This document shows, piece after piece, positions 48,968 through 57,590 of a DNA stretch of 64,000 nucleotides. Origin of the DNA: Undibacterium paludis (lineage in GTDB: Bacteria; Pseudomonadota; Gammaproteobacteria; Burkholderiales; Burkholderiaceae_D); assembly GCF_022568815.1 (NCBI RefSeq), contig NZ_JAKZHX010000001.1:682001-746000 (forward strand), in the 5' to 3' direction. The notes beneath the pieces were generated by a model that was not told the DNA's origin, did not search any database, and saw only the letters and a program-made list of their open reading frames with translations. Position numbers and translations under genes: made by a program. Positions within the stretch are counted from its first letter, which is position 1. Every line of letters starts with the position of its first letter.

Positions 48968-49488
48968 CAGGAAATCCGTTGAAGGTAATAACCCGATAAA
49001 CGCGGCGGCATATTGTCCTTCATCCTGATTTCCTGGCTATTGGGCTCGGAGCCATTCCACAGGCAACGTCCAAGCGGAATTTCCTTTGAGCCTTGCGCGC
49101 TTCTGCAATGCCAATAGGCTGCCTGCTCGGCCTGTCGATATGTGAACCGGCGCGAATCGGCAAACCAAAAAATCAGAGCCGCCTCGCGACCGCCCGACGC
49201 CACCGATTTCTGGAACGACAAGATCACCGGATAGATCGACTGCTCAAGCCAATCTGTGGCTTTGTCGGGGTGCAATGCATCCAAGGCTCCATCGAGACCA
49301 GCCACAACCAGCGCCCGATCCCGAATCAACACATCGTCAACGCCGACCCACCCGGCCGCCTTGAATCTCAGGAGCTGTCGAAGGCTGATGGGATTCTTGG
49401 GGCCACACAAGGCCGCGAGCTTCGCTGCGTCCCAAAGGATCGAGTGCCCCTGGCGCCACCAAACATCGATTTCTATCGGACTGCTCAT
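48967..49488 (-). CDS. Unrecognised 173-residue protein of the defence operon
   Basis: It begins MSSPIEIDVWWRQGHSILWD and has an alpha/beta pattern with the strands YPVILSFQ and AALIFWFADS. There is no P-loop, no nuclease or methylase motif, no zinc ligands and no membrane segment. I do not recognise the family. It is translationally coupled on both sides (TAATG with the methylase stop, TGATG with the helicase start) and has a strong GGGAGG ribosome site. It is therefore probably a stoichiometric subunit. The position, though not the sequence, recalls small accessory proteins such as BrxB or BrxF in BREX. Confidence 0.75.
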   Translation of the reverse strand: MSSPIEIDVWWRQGHSILWDAAKLAALCGPKNPISLRQLLRFKAAGWVGVDDVLIRDRALVVAGLDGALDALHPDKATDWLEQSIYPVILSFQKSVASGGREAALIFWFADSRRFTYRQAEQAAYWHCRSAQGSKEIPLGRCLWNGSEPNSQEIRMKDNMPPRLSGYYLQRIS

Positions 49489-52400
49489 TACGCCTCCCCA
49501 AACATATCAAATTGCCGCTTGCCGTCTTCCTCTTTGCCCTTGTGATCGGCAAGCCACCTAGAAAACAACTGCTTGGCAAGATGCGACGCCCTGCGCATCT
49601 CTGCCAAGCCACCGCGAGATCCAAGCCATTCCAACAAATCCGCCACTGCCGGGTGCGGAATGAAGTTTGGGTTGCTCAGGGTTTCGTCGACGCGGATTCC
49701 GCTGTCGGGATAGCACGCGCCAATCAAGAAAAGGGCCTGATCAAGGTCGCCCGACATCCCCTTTCGCGGCTTGCCCCGCCATGCCTGCGCAAACTCCAAG
49801 GGGGAGACGAGGTGGAACGATTTCTTCTCCTCGACGCACCATCCAAGCTTTTCAAAAACATCAAGCTCGGTGCCAGTGCCTCGTAGGAACTTCATCATCT
49901 GGTCGCGAGGAACGACGGCAATCTGATCGAAGATGCGCAAGAACTGGCGCGTATAGGGCTCCGCCAACACTGGCGGCACGATGCCACCTTCGCTATCGTC
50001 GATGAGCTGGCGAATGCCAGACAAAGCCTCAGGCAAAGTAAATTCGCGACCACGCTCGACATAGACTTTGCCGTAGTGCTTGGAAAAATATTCCAACGCC
50101 TTGCCGCGCTTGATCACTTCCAAATCAGCCTTCGGCAATCCGTCATGCTGATGCTGTTCGAGCAAATCCTTGAGCTGCTGGATATCGTCGGAAATCTTGC
50201 GACGCAGCTTCGCCCAACTAATCATTTCAGGCTCATCAACGCGCTTGCGGCAGACATGGATGATGTCGTATTCTACCTTCATCGAGCCAAACTGCGAATC
50301 TCCCTTGGACTCATCCCCACGGATTGGATAGGTGGCCTCCAAGTAGAAACCCGCTGAGAACAGGCTCTCCAGAACCTGAACCCATGGGCCGTCTTCACTA
50401 TGGTGGAAAGTGAATGCAAGCAGCCCGCCCGGCTTGATGATTCGATGCGCCTCTCGCCAGCACTCGGTCAAGATTCGCTGGTAGAAAGCCTTGGCGTCTT
50501 TTCCTTGGCGATATGGATTCTCCACCGCTTCCAAAGTCTTAGGCGTAAACGGATTCCCAAATATTTCCGGGTAGCGAGATCTTAGGACAGGCGCAAGCCA
50601 GACATAGAAAAAATCAGACAGCTCTGAATATTGGACCAGCTCGCTGAATGGCGGGTCCGTAATTACCATGTCGATACTTTCCGCACCAATGTGATGAAGG
50701 TCAGTTGATGAGCCACATGTGAGCACGACGTTATCCAGCACTGGATCGCCAACCTTGATCTTGATGCTTTTCCCTTGCTTGAGCTCTTTGGCAAGGTCTT
50801 TCGATTTGCGTTGAAGCTCCGTTTTAGTCACGCGTTCCCATGGATTAGCGCGCCATTCTAGCGATTCGATAAGGCCTTCGACACACGACTGCCAATTTCC
50901 ACGTCCGAGCCTGGCGTCAAAATTGTTCTCGACCGGCTTTGATTTCAACGAGTAGTTGTTTCCTGAAAAATGTGGCACGAGCTTGTCGTAACCTTCATCC
51001 CAAAAACACAATAAATTCTGATTGCGTATGTATTGCTGGAATGCACCGAGCAGAGCTTCCTTTGCTTCCCATCTACCCACCGGGCTCTCGACTATCGCCT
51101 TCAAAAGTTGCGCCAATACGAGCAATTGCCGCGTATTGAACATTTTCCAGTAATGTGTGTAGCCGTGATCTGGAATGCCCCATTTATGGGTTTTCCATCC
51201 GACCGACAATTCATCGGTGGGCCAGTAGCCAGCGAGGTCAGCGTCCTTGCGACCAGCCCACTCCAATTCACTCGCGACTATGGCGGACACATCGTTTGCC
51301 GGCACAAATGAGCGGCCGGAATATGGTTCGCCAGCGGCATCGCACTGTGGGCAATGCACGTGATATGCAAAGGGCGACATTGGCCCGGTCTTATGGCTTG
51401 CACGCACAGCATCAAGGACATCCGATCCCCGGCCACATGTCGGGGCTTGACATGAGAACGAAGATTTGCGCGGTTGCATACCTAACGCCGTCTGTTTCAT
51501 CTCAGCCGTGCCAACCACAGTCGAGATCGACCTTCCGGTGACAGGGTGAATCACGTTCGCTGGAAGAACCTCGCCACGAATTTCAATGAAACCTATAGTC
51601 TTGGCTCGTTCGCGATACCAACGAACATTGGCCTCAGCCGAATCTGTCGCACTCCCGCCCAATGGGGCTCCGCTTGCATCAACTGGCCCAGAACCCTTAA
51701 GCCAAAGCGGGTCAACCATGAGGCTCAGCAAAATCTTTTTATTTTCGCTCTTGCCAAGCACTGCGGATTCGCCCGTAAGAACGGCCATTTGATCTACGCA
51801 TGCGCTTCCGCATTTCGGACACAAATATTGCCCGGTCTCGTCCATGACTGCATATGGCTTCTCACCTCCCGCCACCACATACGGCTCACTTGGAGCCATA
51901 CGCGCGGGCCGTTGCTCGACATCAAAGATGGTGCCGCACGACCCGCAAGGTCTATCCTTCCACGCCTTAACCGTGAGCGTCTTCTTCGCGAATACGGGAT
52001 TGCCCATCAACGGCGTTCGATGCCCACAGCCATCGGCCTGGCACGGCCCATGTTTTGCCCAAAAGGTGTAAATCAGCTCCGGCCCCTCATAGCCATACTG
52101 CGCCCTATCCGCCAATGGAATGGCGGTCGGATCAAAGCCCTCTGGCTGATCCAGTCCCGTGAGTTTCGAGAACCAGCGACCTTTGTGTCCTTTGGGGCAG
52201 GAATGCGCGTAATACGGTCGCAAAGAAGATCCAACCTTGTGGTCGATATCGGCCAGAAGAGCTTGGACCTCCTCCTTGGTTGTCTGCGCAAGCTCGCTCT
52301 TGACTACGAACCACGACATCGGATTGAGATCGTTGCCAACCACTTGCATTCCAAGTCTCGCGGCCTCTACCAACGTGGTGCCTCCGCCCATGAAAATGTC

Positions 52401-52778
52401 CGCCACCTTCAATTTCGAGAAATTAGGATTGCCCTGGTGATTACCATAAAAAGATTTCCATACCGCCGCGCCGACCTGTCGCTCCGATGTCGGAGCCTTT
52501 GATGCGGCCGCGATGAGCATCGCCCGGAACACGCTGGAAGATCTGCGCGCCCAATATTTGCTGACCTGGTAGATCGGCTTGTCTGCGTTGCCCTCAATGA
52601 CCGCAACCTCATTGATCGGCAAAATCGGGAAGTCGACCTCGAGGCACGACTTCGGCCGATTTGGATTGGAGAAGTCGAGCCCCTCCAGCATCTGCAGCTT
52701 GCCCGCTTCCAACAACGCCGATACCGCGTCGAGGACTTGCTCTGCCTTGGGCTTGCTTGATTTTTTTTGAGTCGCCAT
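49488..52778 (-). CDS. DUF1156-type DNA methyltransferase
   Basis: A 1096-residue protein. Residues ~40-90 match DUF1156 (CLEVDFPILPINE, YWARRSSSVFRAML). SAM-binding motif I is FMGGGTTLVEAARLG near 129-143, with acidic ND (149-150). The catalytic motif DPPF lies near residue 705 (MVITDPPFSELVQY), the signature of N6-adenine or N4-cytosine amino-methylases. Between them lie several Cys-pair zinc ribbons (CPKGHKGRW, CGSCG, CPKCGSACVD, CPQCDAAG). It probably marks host DNA as self. ATG at 52778 has GAGG six bases upstream, better than the TTG at 52790. Confidence 0.9.
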   Translation of the reverse strand: MATQKKSSKPKAEQVLDAVSALLEAGKLQMLEGLDFSNPNRPKSCLEVDFPILPINEVAVIEGNADKPIYQVSKYWARRSSSVFRAMLIAAASKAPTSERQVGAAVWKSFYGNHQGNPNFSKLKVADIFMGGGTTLVEAARLGMQVVGNDLNPMSWFVVKSELAQTTKEEVQALLADIDHKVGSSLRPYYAHSCPKGHKGRWFSKLTGLDQPEGFDPTAIPLADRAQYGYEGPELIYTFWAKHGPCQADGCGHRTPLMGNPVFAKKTLTVKAWKDRPCGSCGTIFDVEQRPARMAPSEPYVVAGGEKPYAVMDETGQYLCPKCGSACVDQMAVLTGESAVLGKSENKKILLSLMVDPLWLKGSGPVDASGAPLGGSATDSAEANVRWYRERAKTIGFIEIRGEVLPANVIHPVTGRSISTVVGTAEMKQTALGMQPRKSSFSCQAPTCGRGSDVLDAVRASHKTGPMSPFAYHVHCPQCDAAGEPYSGRSFVPANDVSAIVASELEWAGRKDADLAGYWPTDELSVGWKTHKWGIPDHGYTHYWKMFNTRQLLVLAQLLKAIVESPVGRWEAKEALLGAFQQYIRNQNLLCFWDEGYDKLVPHFSGNNYSLKSKPVENNFDARLGRGNWQSCVEGLIESLEWRANPWERVTKTELQRKSKDLAKELKQGKSIKIKVGDPVLDNVVLTCGSSTDLHHIGAESIDMVITDPPFSELVQYSELSDFFYVWLAPVLRSRYPEIFGNPFTPKTLEAVENPYRQGKDAKAFYQRILTECWREAHRIIKPGGLLAFTFHHSEDGPWVQVLESLFSAGFYLEATYPIRGDESKGDSQFGSMKVEYDIIHVCRKRVDEPEMISWAKLRRKISDDIQQLKDLLEQHQHDGLPKADLEVIKRGKALEYFSKHYGKVYVERGREFTLPEALSGIRQLIDDSEGGIVPPVLAEPYTRQFLRIFDQIAVVPRDQMMKFLRGTGTELDVFEKLGWCVEEKKSFHLVSPLEFAQAWRGKPRKGMSGDLDQALFLIGACYPDSGIRVDETLSNPNFIPHPAVADLLEWLGSRGGLAEMRRASHLAKQLFSRWLADHKGKEEDGKRQFDMFGEA

Positions 52779-52786
52779 GCGAGTCC

Positions 52787-53782
52787 TCAATTCTGCTTGA
52801 CTATCTCAATGAAGGGGGACGCCACTTCAAGCAACGAAATCCCTCCATGAGCCAAATTTTTCCTGCCTCCCGCGACGCTCCATGAACGTCGCCCCAAGAC
52901 AAAACGATAAGCACCACGCGTCGTCGTCATCGCAATATCCAACGGTGGAGCCCAAGCCGAGCCTACCTGATCCTGCGATGAAGCGAACCGTTCCGCTCCG
53001 TATGTCGAGGCCAAATAATCCTTCTGAACCAAGTCATGGACATCACCGAATTGACCCGAAGCGGCATAGCCGTGATCGGAAGTGATCACCAGCGTTCGTC
53101 CTGTTGCTAGACGGTCGATGAAAGACCAGAACTCATCGCCGCACAGCACTGCGCCTACTGCCTGGGCCAACGGCGCCAACCCTTTGCCTGGTGCCGCGTA
53201 GTCGTGCAGCAACGAATCTGGCCACTCGTGCCAAACGAAAAGAGACGGGCTGTTGGGTAACGTGTTAGCACACTCCTGCCAAGGCTGATCAAAGAGAGCT
53301 GTCGCAGCGCCTGCGAGTTTTAAAGAATTCACCGCGCCAGCCGTCAAAGCTGAGCGTTGAGGCAGCCCCAATAACTTTGCAAAACTTGTTGTGTCGCTAG
53401 GCAGGGCCGAGGCACAAGCTTTCGCTTGTTTGATCTTGTAGCCACGACTTTCAGCCCCCGCCAATAGCCACGGCACCTCCCGCAGCGATAGCGCATCAAG
53501 GACCAACACGGCTTTGCCGCCCTGTACCTGATTCCAAAATTCTTCAATCGCTTTGGCATTGCTTGGAGCAGCAGACTCGAAGTCGCGCCATAGCTCCCAC
53601 GCAGAGCTGGAAAGGACCAGGTCGAGACCTTCGACCAACTTGTCGCGCCGAACCAATTCGGAAGCTGGATCGCCGACGATGGGGACAGACAATCGTTGCC
53701 ATAGCTCATCGAATATCAGTCGCCATGCTATTTGCGACGGCTCGATCAAAAGCCGATCAAGCAATGTGGAATCGACACTCAT
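52787..53782 (-). CDS. Short PglZ-fold protein
   Basis: A 331-residue protein with the alkaline-phosphatase-superfamily motifs of PglZ: LVLDALSLRE with metal-ligand Asp96, VITSDHGYA (235-238 SDHG) and AHGGISLLEVASPFIE (312-320). PglZ is the hallmark protein of BREX and Pgl systems, where it is 700-1000 residues long; this one is less than half that and holds only the catalytic fold with a short N-terminal domain. The start overlaps the DUF499 gene stop (TAATG) with AAGGAGG upstream. The reaction of PglZ is unproven even in BREX; a nuclease or phosphodiesterase role is likely. Confidence 0.88.
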   Translation of the reverse strand: MSVDSTLLDRLLIEPSQIAWRLIFDELWQRLSVPIVGDPASELVRRDKLVEGLDLVLSSSAWELWRDFESAAPSNAKAIEEFWNQVQGGKAVLVLDALSLREVPWLLAGAESRGYKIKQAKACASALPSDTTSFAKLLGLPQRSALTAGAVNSLKLAGAATALFDQPWQECANTLPNSPSLFVWHEWPDSLLHDYAAPGKGLAPLAQAVGAVLCGDEFWSFIDRLATGRTLVITSDHGYAASGQFGDVHDLVQKDYLASTYGAERFASSQDQVGSAWAPPLDIAMTTTRGAYRFVLGRRSWSVAGGRKNLAHGGISLLEVASPFIEIVKQN

Positions 53783-56499
53783 TAGGATTCCTCCTTCTCG
53801 GCATCGAGCCCGTATGAAAGGCCATCAGGCAATGTCCTGATGATCTGTTGAAGTTGCGCGCCAGTGAGCTTTTCGATGCGCAGGGACACATTCCTTATGG
53901 TCGTGCCTGGTTGGATTCGCCATGAATCCGCGACACGGCTCAGGAGATTCAAGCCCGATGTCGGATCGGCGCTCAACTTTGTGGTCATGATTGCCGGCGC
54001 CGGCCACGCTCCACCACCGTCTCCTGGCGCGGGTGGCTGACCGAACGGATTTATTGGCGGTTGCCCCGTTTGGCCTGGCAGGCCTGGAATGCCCGGAAGC
54101 GGTTGCGTCCCGCTTGGAGCTTGTTCACCAGCACCAGGCTGCCCAGAACTCTGCGGTGGCGTGCCAGGCAATGTCAACAGCGTGTCCTCCAACTGTTTTC
54201 CAGCAACGTCAAAGTCGCGCTTCATGCGCCTCAAGGCGACATCGGCATCTTCGCCGGGCGCTCGTTGCAGCGACCGCAAGCCACGCACATTGATGGCAAC
54301 CCGCCCATCGGCGCATACCGCGAGAACGGCATCCTTGGCCGCCGCTTCGCCTAGCCACGGTATGCATTCCTTGCCTCCGCGAGGCTCGCGCAATTCCGCC
54401 AGCAGTTTCGCAAGCGACAAGCTGCGCTGGGCGAACGAAACTACCATGTCGTCGAACTCCTCCGCGACAAAGAGGTTTTGCCTGATCTTGTCCTGGATCG
54501 CGACGGGAATCTTTTCTGCTTTGGAGCCGTGCGGTTCGGCATCAAAGACGCACTTCGGGGCATCCTCGCTATTCCACGTCCGCAAGATTGCAAAACGATC
54601 AAAGCGATCCGCAACTTTGGTCTTGATCTGATTGTTGAACTCGGTCGCCAAGGCACGATATGCCGCTTCCGTTTTCGCCCAGTCCTTGGCCAAAAACGCA
54701 GCGCGAGCCAGGATCATCAACTCTCGGTCTTGGTAAATGGTGCCTTCCTCGCCTTTTCGTGGAAGAAGGAACCTTGGCGTATTTCGACCCGAGACCAAGA
54801 ATTTCTTCACCCATTGGCCCAATGTCGCATCTAAAGTGTCAGGGCTAATGGGCAACACGATGATCGGGATCATGCGCGTGTCCCATGATTGCGGCCGATC
54901 GCGCTCATCCAATTCTTCCCATGGCGAATTGCTCCATTCGCGTTTGAGCACAATGGTCCGATACATGCCCGACAACTGAGCGTCGCCGCCGATGACATGG
55001 CGAATCTCCGTAGCGAGATAGTCCACGTCCTCGCCGTTTTGGAAAAGTTTGTCGTTGCGGGCGTGCGCCAACAAACGGGTGCGAGCATTCTCTTCAAGCT
55101 TGAATACCAACCGCGAACCAAGCTTGTGGATGTTGTAGCTGTTGTTCTCGATCGTTCCCAATTCCGCTTGGAAAGCGTTGTCGTCGACCTTTGAGCCGCG
55201 AGTGACATCAATTTGCAGAGTTTCCGGCTCGGCTCCAACCCGATGATTGTCAAGCGAGAGCGAGCGCAACCAAAGCGCGCTGACGATTTCGCGAAGGTGG
55301 GGAACCTGAGAGAGATCGCCACCCAAGGCCTCCTGCACAGCGGTCAAATTGCGCAGGGCTTTGTCGCGAAGCTGCTTGTGATGCTCAATGCCGACGGTGT
55401 CGATGAGCGAGGCGGCGCTGCCACGGTCATCGCCTGACAGCTCGAAATCAGCGGATGTAATGACAGGAACCTTGTCGCCCGATGCCTTGAAAAGTTCGAC
55501 CAAGATGCGAACCAGGTCCCGAGTGCCCTGCGCCTGCACAGCGAAAATGACCTCATCGTCAAGAAGCTGCAAAAGCTCAGGCGAGTATGGCCATGATTCG
55601 GAAAATCTGGCTTTGTGGCGTTCAAGTTCCGACCCTGGCTTGCTGGACAACCTCATGAACTCCGAAACGTGGGCCGCGATCAACGGCTCGATCTGCCCCG
55701 CAGGAATGTTGATCCGATTCTCGAAAATACGGTAGAGCAAAAGCTTGCGGCGATCGTGCTGCGCCTGCTCGCCTTTAAAGTCGACTCGAACAGGATTGAC
55801 GCGGAAAAGCTGCTGGGCCGCATTGGAGTTACCCTCTCGGACGGATACGACCAGCGACAAAAGCTCAGGATTGTTCTCAGCGATTTCAGACAATAGCTGA
55901 ATGAAATTGAAGGCCCAGACTTGTCGAGGCTCCCCGTTGGCATCGCTCAGGCCATCGAACCAGGTCTGAAACTCATCGAGCAAAAGCGCCGTAGGCTGTT
56001 CTTTGAACATCTCCATCAAGATGTCTTTTCCTGGAACCTCCGTTTTTCGTCCCTCCCACTTCCCCCTAGCGAATTCGCCCCTGGGATGACGCGCGAAGAG
56101 GATGTCCCAGAGGTAGGCGAATCGATGTTCGTGCAAAGGCTCCGCGATCACATGCAATTTCGATCGCAAGGACATGCCAGCCAATTCAGGTTGACCAACC
56201 CTGTCCGACCATGCCTTGAGCCAAGTCTCGCCGGCATCAGGATCGCTAAGCATGTGGCAAACCGCCGCCATCAAGTGGGATTTACCTTGCCCACGGTTGC
56301 CGACCATGACCACCGCTTTGTTCGATCCTGGCGCCACCGCTTTGATCGATTTAATCAGGTCGATCGATGGATACGTGATCGCCAAGAAGTCCTTGGCTTC
56401 CATGTCCAAGGCCCCCGTCTTCGCATCGTTATTGAAGTCGATGGTTGTTCCACGGAGCCTCGTTCCGCGAAACTCGTCGCGCAATTGCAATCCAAGCAT
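53782..56499 (-). CDS. DUF499-type AAA ATPase (BrxC/PglY analogue)
   Basis: A 905-residue ATPase. Walker A is GNRGQGKSHL (67-76) and Walker B is LLLDEF (172-177). The middle is a long helical region, and a Pro/Gly-rich linker (PGIPGLPGQTGQPPINPFGQ) precedes a short C-terminal domain (RNVSLRIEKLTGAQLQQIIR). This is the layout of the DUF499 proteins found with DUF1156 methylases in phage-resistance loci, and it plays the part of BrxC/PglY in BREX. The ATG follows AAGGGA. It is the first structural gene of the operon, 42 bp after the WYL regulator. Confidence 0.88.
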   Translation of the reverse strand: MLGLQLRDEFRGTRLRGTTIDFNNDAKTGALDMEAKDFLAITYPSIDLIKSIKAVAPGSNKAVVMVGNRGQGKSHLMAAVCHMLSDPDAGETWLKAWSDRVGQPELAGMSLRSKLHVIAEPLHEHRFAYLWDILFARHPRGEFARGKWEGRKTEVPGKDILMEMFKEQPTALLLDEFQTWFDGLSDANGEPRQVWAFNFIQLLSEIAENNPELLSLVVSVREGNSNAAQQLFRVNPVRVDFKGEQAQHDRRKLLLYRIFENRINIPAGQIEPLIAAHVSEFMRLSSKPGSELERHKARFSESWPYSPELLQLLDDEVIFAVQAQGTRDLVRILVELFKASGDKVPVITSADFELSGDDRGSAASLIDTVGIEHHKQLRDKALRNLTAVQEALGGDLSQVPHLREIVSALWLRSLSLDNHRVGAEPETLQIDVTRGSKVDDNAFQAELGTIENNSYNIHKLGSRLVFKLEENARTRLLAHARNDKLFQNGEDVDYLATEIRHVIGGDAQLSGMYRTIVLKREWSNSPWEELDERDRPQSWDTRMIPIIVLPISPDTLDATLGQWVKKFLVSGRNTPRFLLPRKGEEGTIYQDRELMILARAAFLAKDWAKTEAAYRALATEFNNQIKTKVADRFDRFAILRTWNSEDAPKCVFDAEPHGSKAEKIPVAIQDKIRQNLFVAEEFDDMVVSFAQRSLSLAKLLAELREPRGGKECIPWLGEAAAKDAVLAVCADGRVAINVRGLRSLQRAPGEDADVALRRMKRDFDVAGKQLEDTLLTLPGTPPQSSGQPGAGEQAPSGTQPLPGIPGLPGQTGQPPINPFGQPPAPGDGGGAWPAPAIMTTKLSADPTSGLNLLSRVADSWRIQPGTTIRNVSLRIEKLTGAQLQQIIRTLPDGLSYGLDAEKEES

Positions 56500-56541
56500 G
56501 TTATTCCCTTCGGTATTCTTCTTTGTGTCTATGTTCTGTAT

Positions 56542-57423
56542 TCAGTTCTCGGCCGCAGCCCCAAGCGCCAACACGGCGCTCTCCACCCCGTAGAGGGTGG
56601 GAGTGTTCCGAAGCCAAAGGTGATGCGATGCCGGATCAAGGCAGTGGTTTGGGGTCGCGTCGATCGACCAACGCCGCAGGACGTAGCCCGCCAAAGCCGC
56701 TCTCGTCTTCATCCGCAGCACGCCATCGCTCATGGCATAGTCCGCCTCCACCGCCTTGGGCCACTTGACGCCGGGATGCGGGACCAGCTCCATATCCACG
56801 ATCCGCGACCATTGCTCGTCCGCCCCGAGAAGCTCCCGCTCCTCGGCCTCGCCATCGATCTCTTGCGCCTTGACGATTCTGGTCAGGACGAAGTCGCCGA
56901 ACCGCTGCCGCTCCCGGTCGAACGCCCGAACGTGCCAACGCAAACCGTTGTCGGCCAACGCAACCGGCACGATCTCGCGCCGCTTCTGCCCTGACGACAT
57001 CGACAGATAGCTGATCTTGACCGGGCGCTTGGCACACATAGCCCTGGTGATGACGCCTAGGGTCGCCATGTCCGGCTGCACCAATTGGCCAGGCCCCTCG
57101 CATGGCGTGGCCAGCTTGAGGCCGAGCTCCAACCCATCGCCGAACCCCAGCAACAGCCATGCGAGCACGCGCTCGCAATGGAACTTGAAGATAGGGTCGA
57201 ATGACGCCGTGGGCCGGTAGCGCCTGCCCGCAAGGTCGTAATCGAGATTTCCCGGCGCCATCTCGCGGTAAATGCGCAAGTCGCGCGACGCTGCCGCCGG
57301 TTTAATCCCAAACCGAGTCTCGATGTCGCCGCGACTGAGCTTGCCTGTGAAAAAAGCGCGCAACTCTAGAAAGGCCAACCTCTCCCGTAGCGTTTGCGAC
57401 AACAATTCTTCCCTAACTTTCAA
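56542..57423 (-). CDS. WYL-domain regulator, BrxR/CapW-like
   Basis: About 293 residues. The N-terminal winged helix (RLAFLELRAFFTGKLSRGDIETRFGIKPAAASRDLRIYREM) is followed by APGNLDYDLAGRRYRP, then a WYL domain (VKISYLSMSSGQKRREIVPV, RWHVRAFDRERQRFGDFVLTRI) and a WCX-like end. This is the three-domain plan of BrxR/CapW repressors, which silence BREX and CBASS loci until induced. The start is best placed at TTG 57423, preceded by GGGAG at six bases; the frame is open further but that extension has no ribosome site. It heads the operon and is divergent from the HipA-like gene. Confidence 0.9.
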   Translation of the reverse strand: MKVREELLSQTLRERLAFLELRAFFTGKLSRGDIETRFGIKPAAASRDLRIYREMAPGNLDYDLAGRRYRPTASFDPIFKFHCERVLAWLLLGFGDGLELGLKLATPCEGPGQLVQPDMATLGVITRAMCAKRPVKISYLSMSSGQKRREIVPVALADNGLRWHVRAFDRERQRFGDFVLTRIVKAQEIDGEAEERELLGADEQWSRIVDMELVPHPGVKWPKAVEADYAMSDGVLRMKTRAALAGYVLRRWSIDATPNHCLDPASHHLWLRNTPTLYGVESAVLALGAAAEN

Positions 57424-57590
57424 TGCATGCTCCCGGACTCCTGCCCCTCTCGCGTATACGGAACGAACGCGCCAAAAACGCAAAGAATAACATGCGAATC
57501 ATTTTGATAGGGTATGCTATGTGCTATTAACGATAACGCGCAGCCAAAAATGAGCTCGACGACGCTAAAAATGCCAGAGGGAGGTGGGAG
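57424..57590. promoter_or_regulatory. Divergent control region of the defence island
   Basis: This 167-bp spacer separates the leftward WYL-led operon from the rightward kinase gene, so both promoters and the likely WYL-repressor operator should be here. For the rightward side, TTGATA (57504-57509) and TATTAA (57525-57530) are 15 bp apart, which is short. The kinase ribosome site is GGGAGGTGGGAG directly before the ATG. No clean inverted repeat was found. Confidence 0.4.

Noticed and set aside
51546-52502. 318-codon plus-strand frame
   Set aside because: It lies wholly antisense to the DUF1156 methylase and shows no domain pattern.
55921-56994. 357-codon plus-strand frame across the DUF499 and WYL genes
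   Set aside because: It is antisense to two genes with clear motifs; its composition is that of a shadow frame.
46184-57423. Calling the operon a canonical DISARM
   Set aside because: The DrmA helicase, the DUF1998 protein DrmB and the PLD protein DrmC are missing; only the SNF2 helicase and methylase are shared in type.
46184-57423. Calling the operon a standard BREX type 1-3
   Set aside because: No BrxA, BrxB, BrxL or PglX of the usual kind is seen, and PglZ is less than half the normal length.
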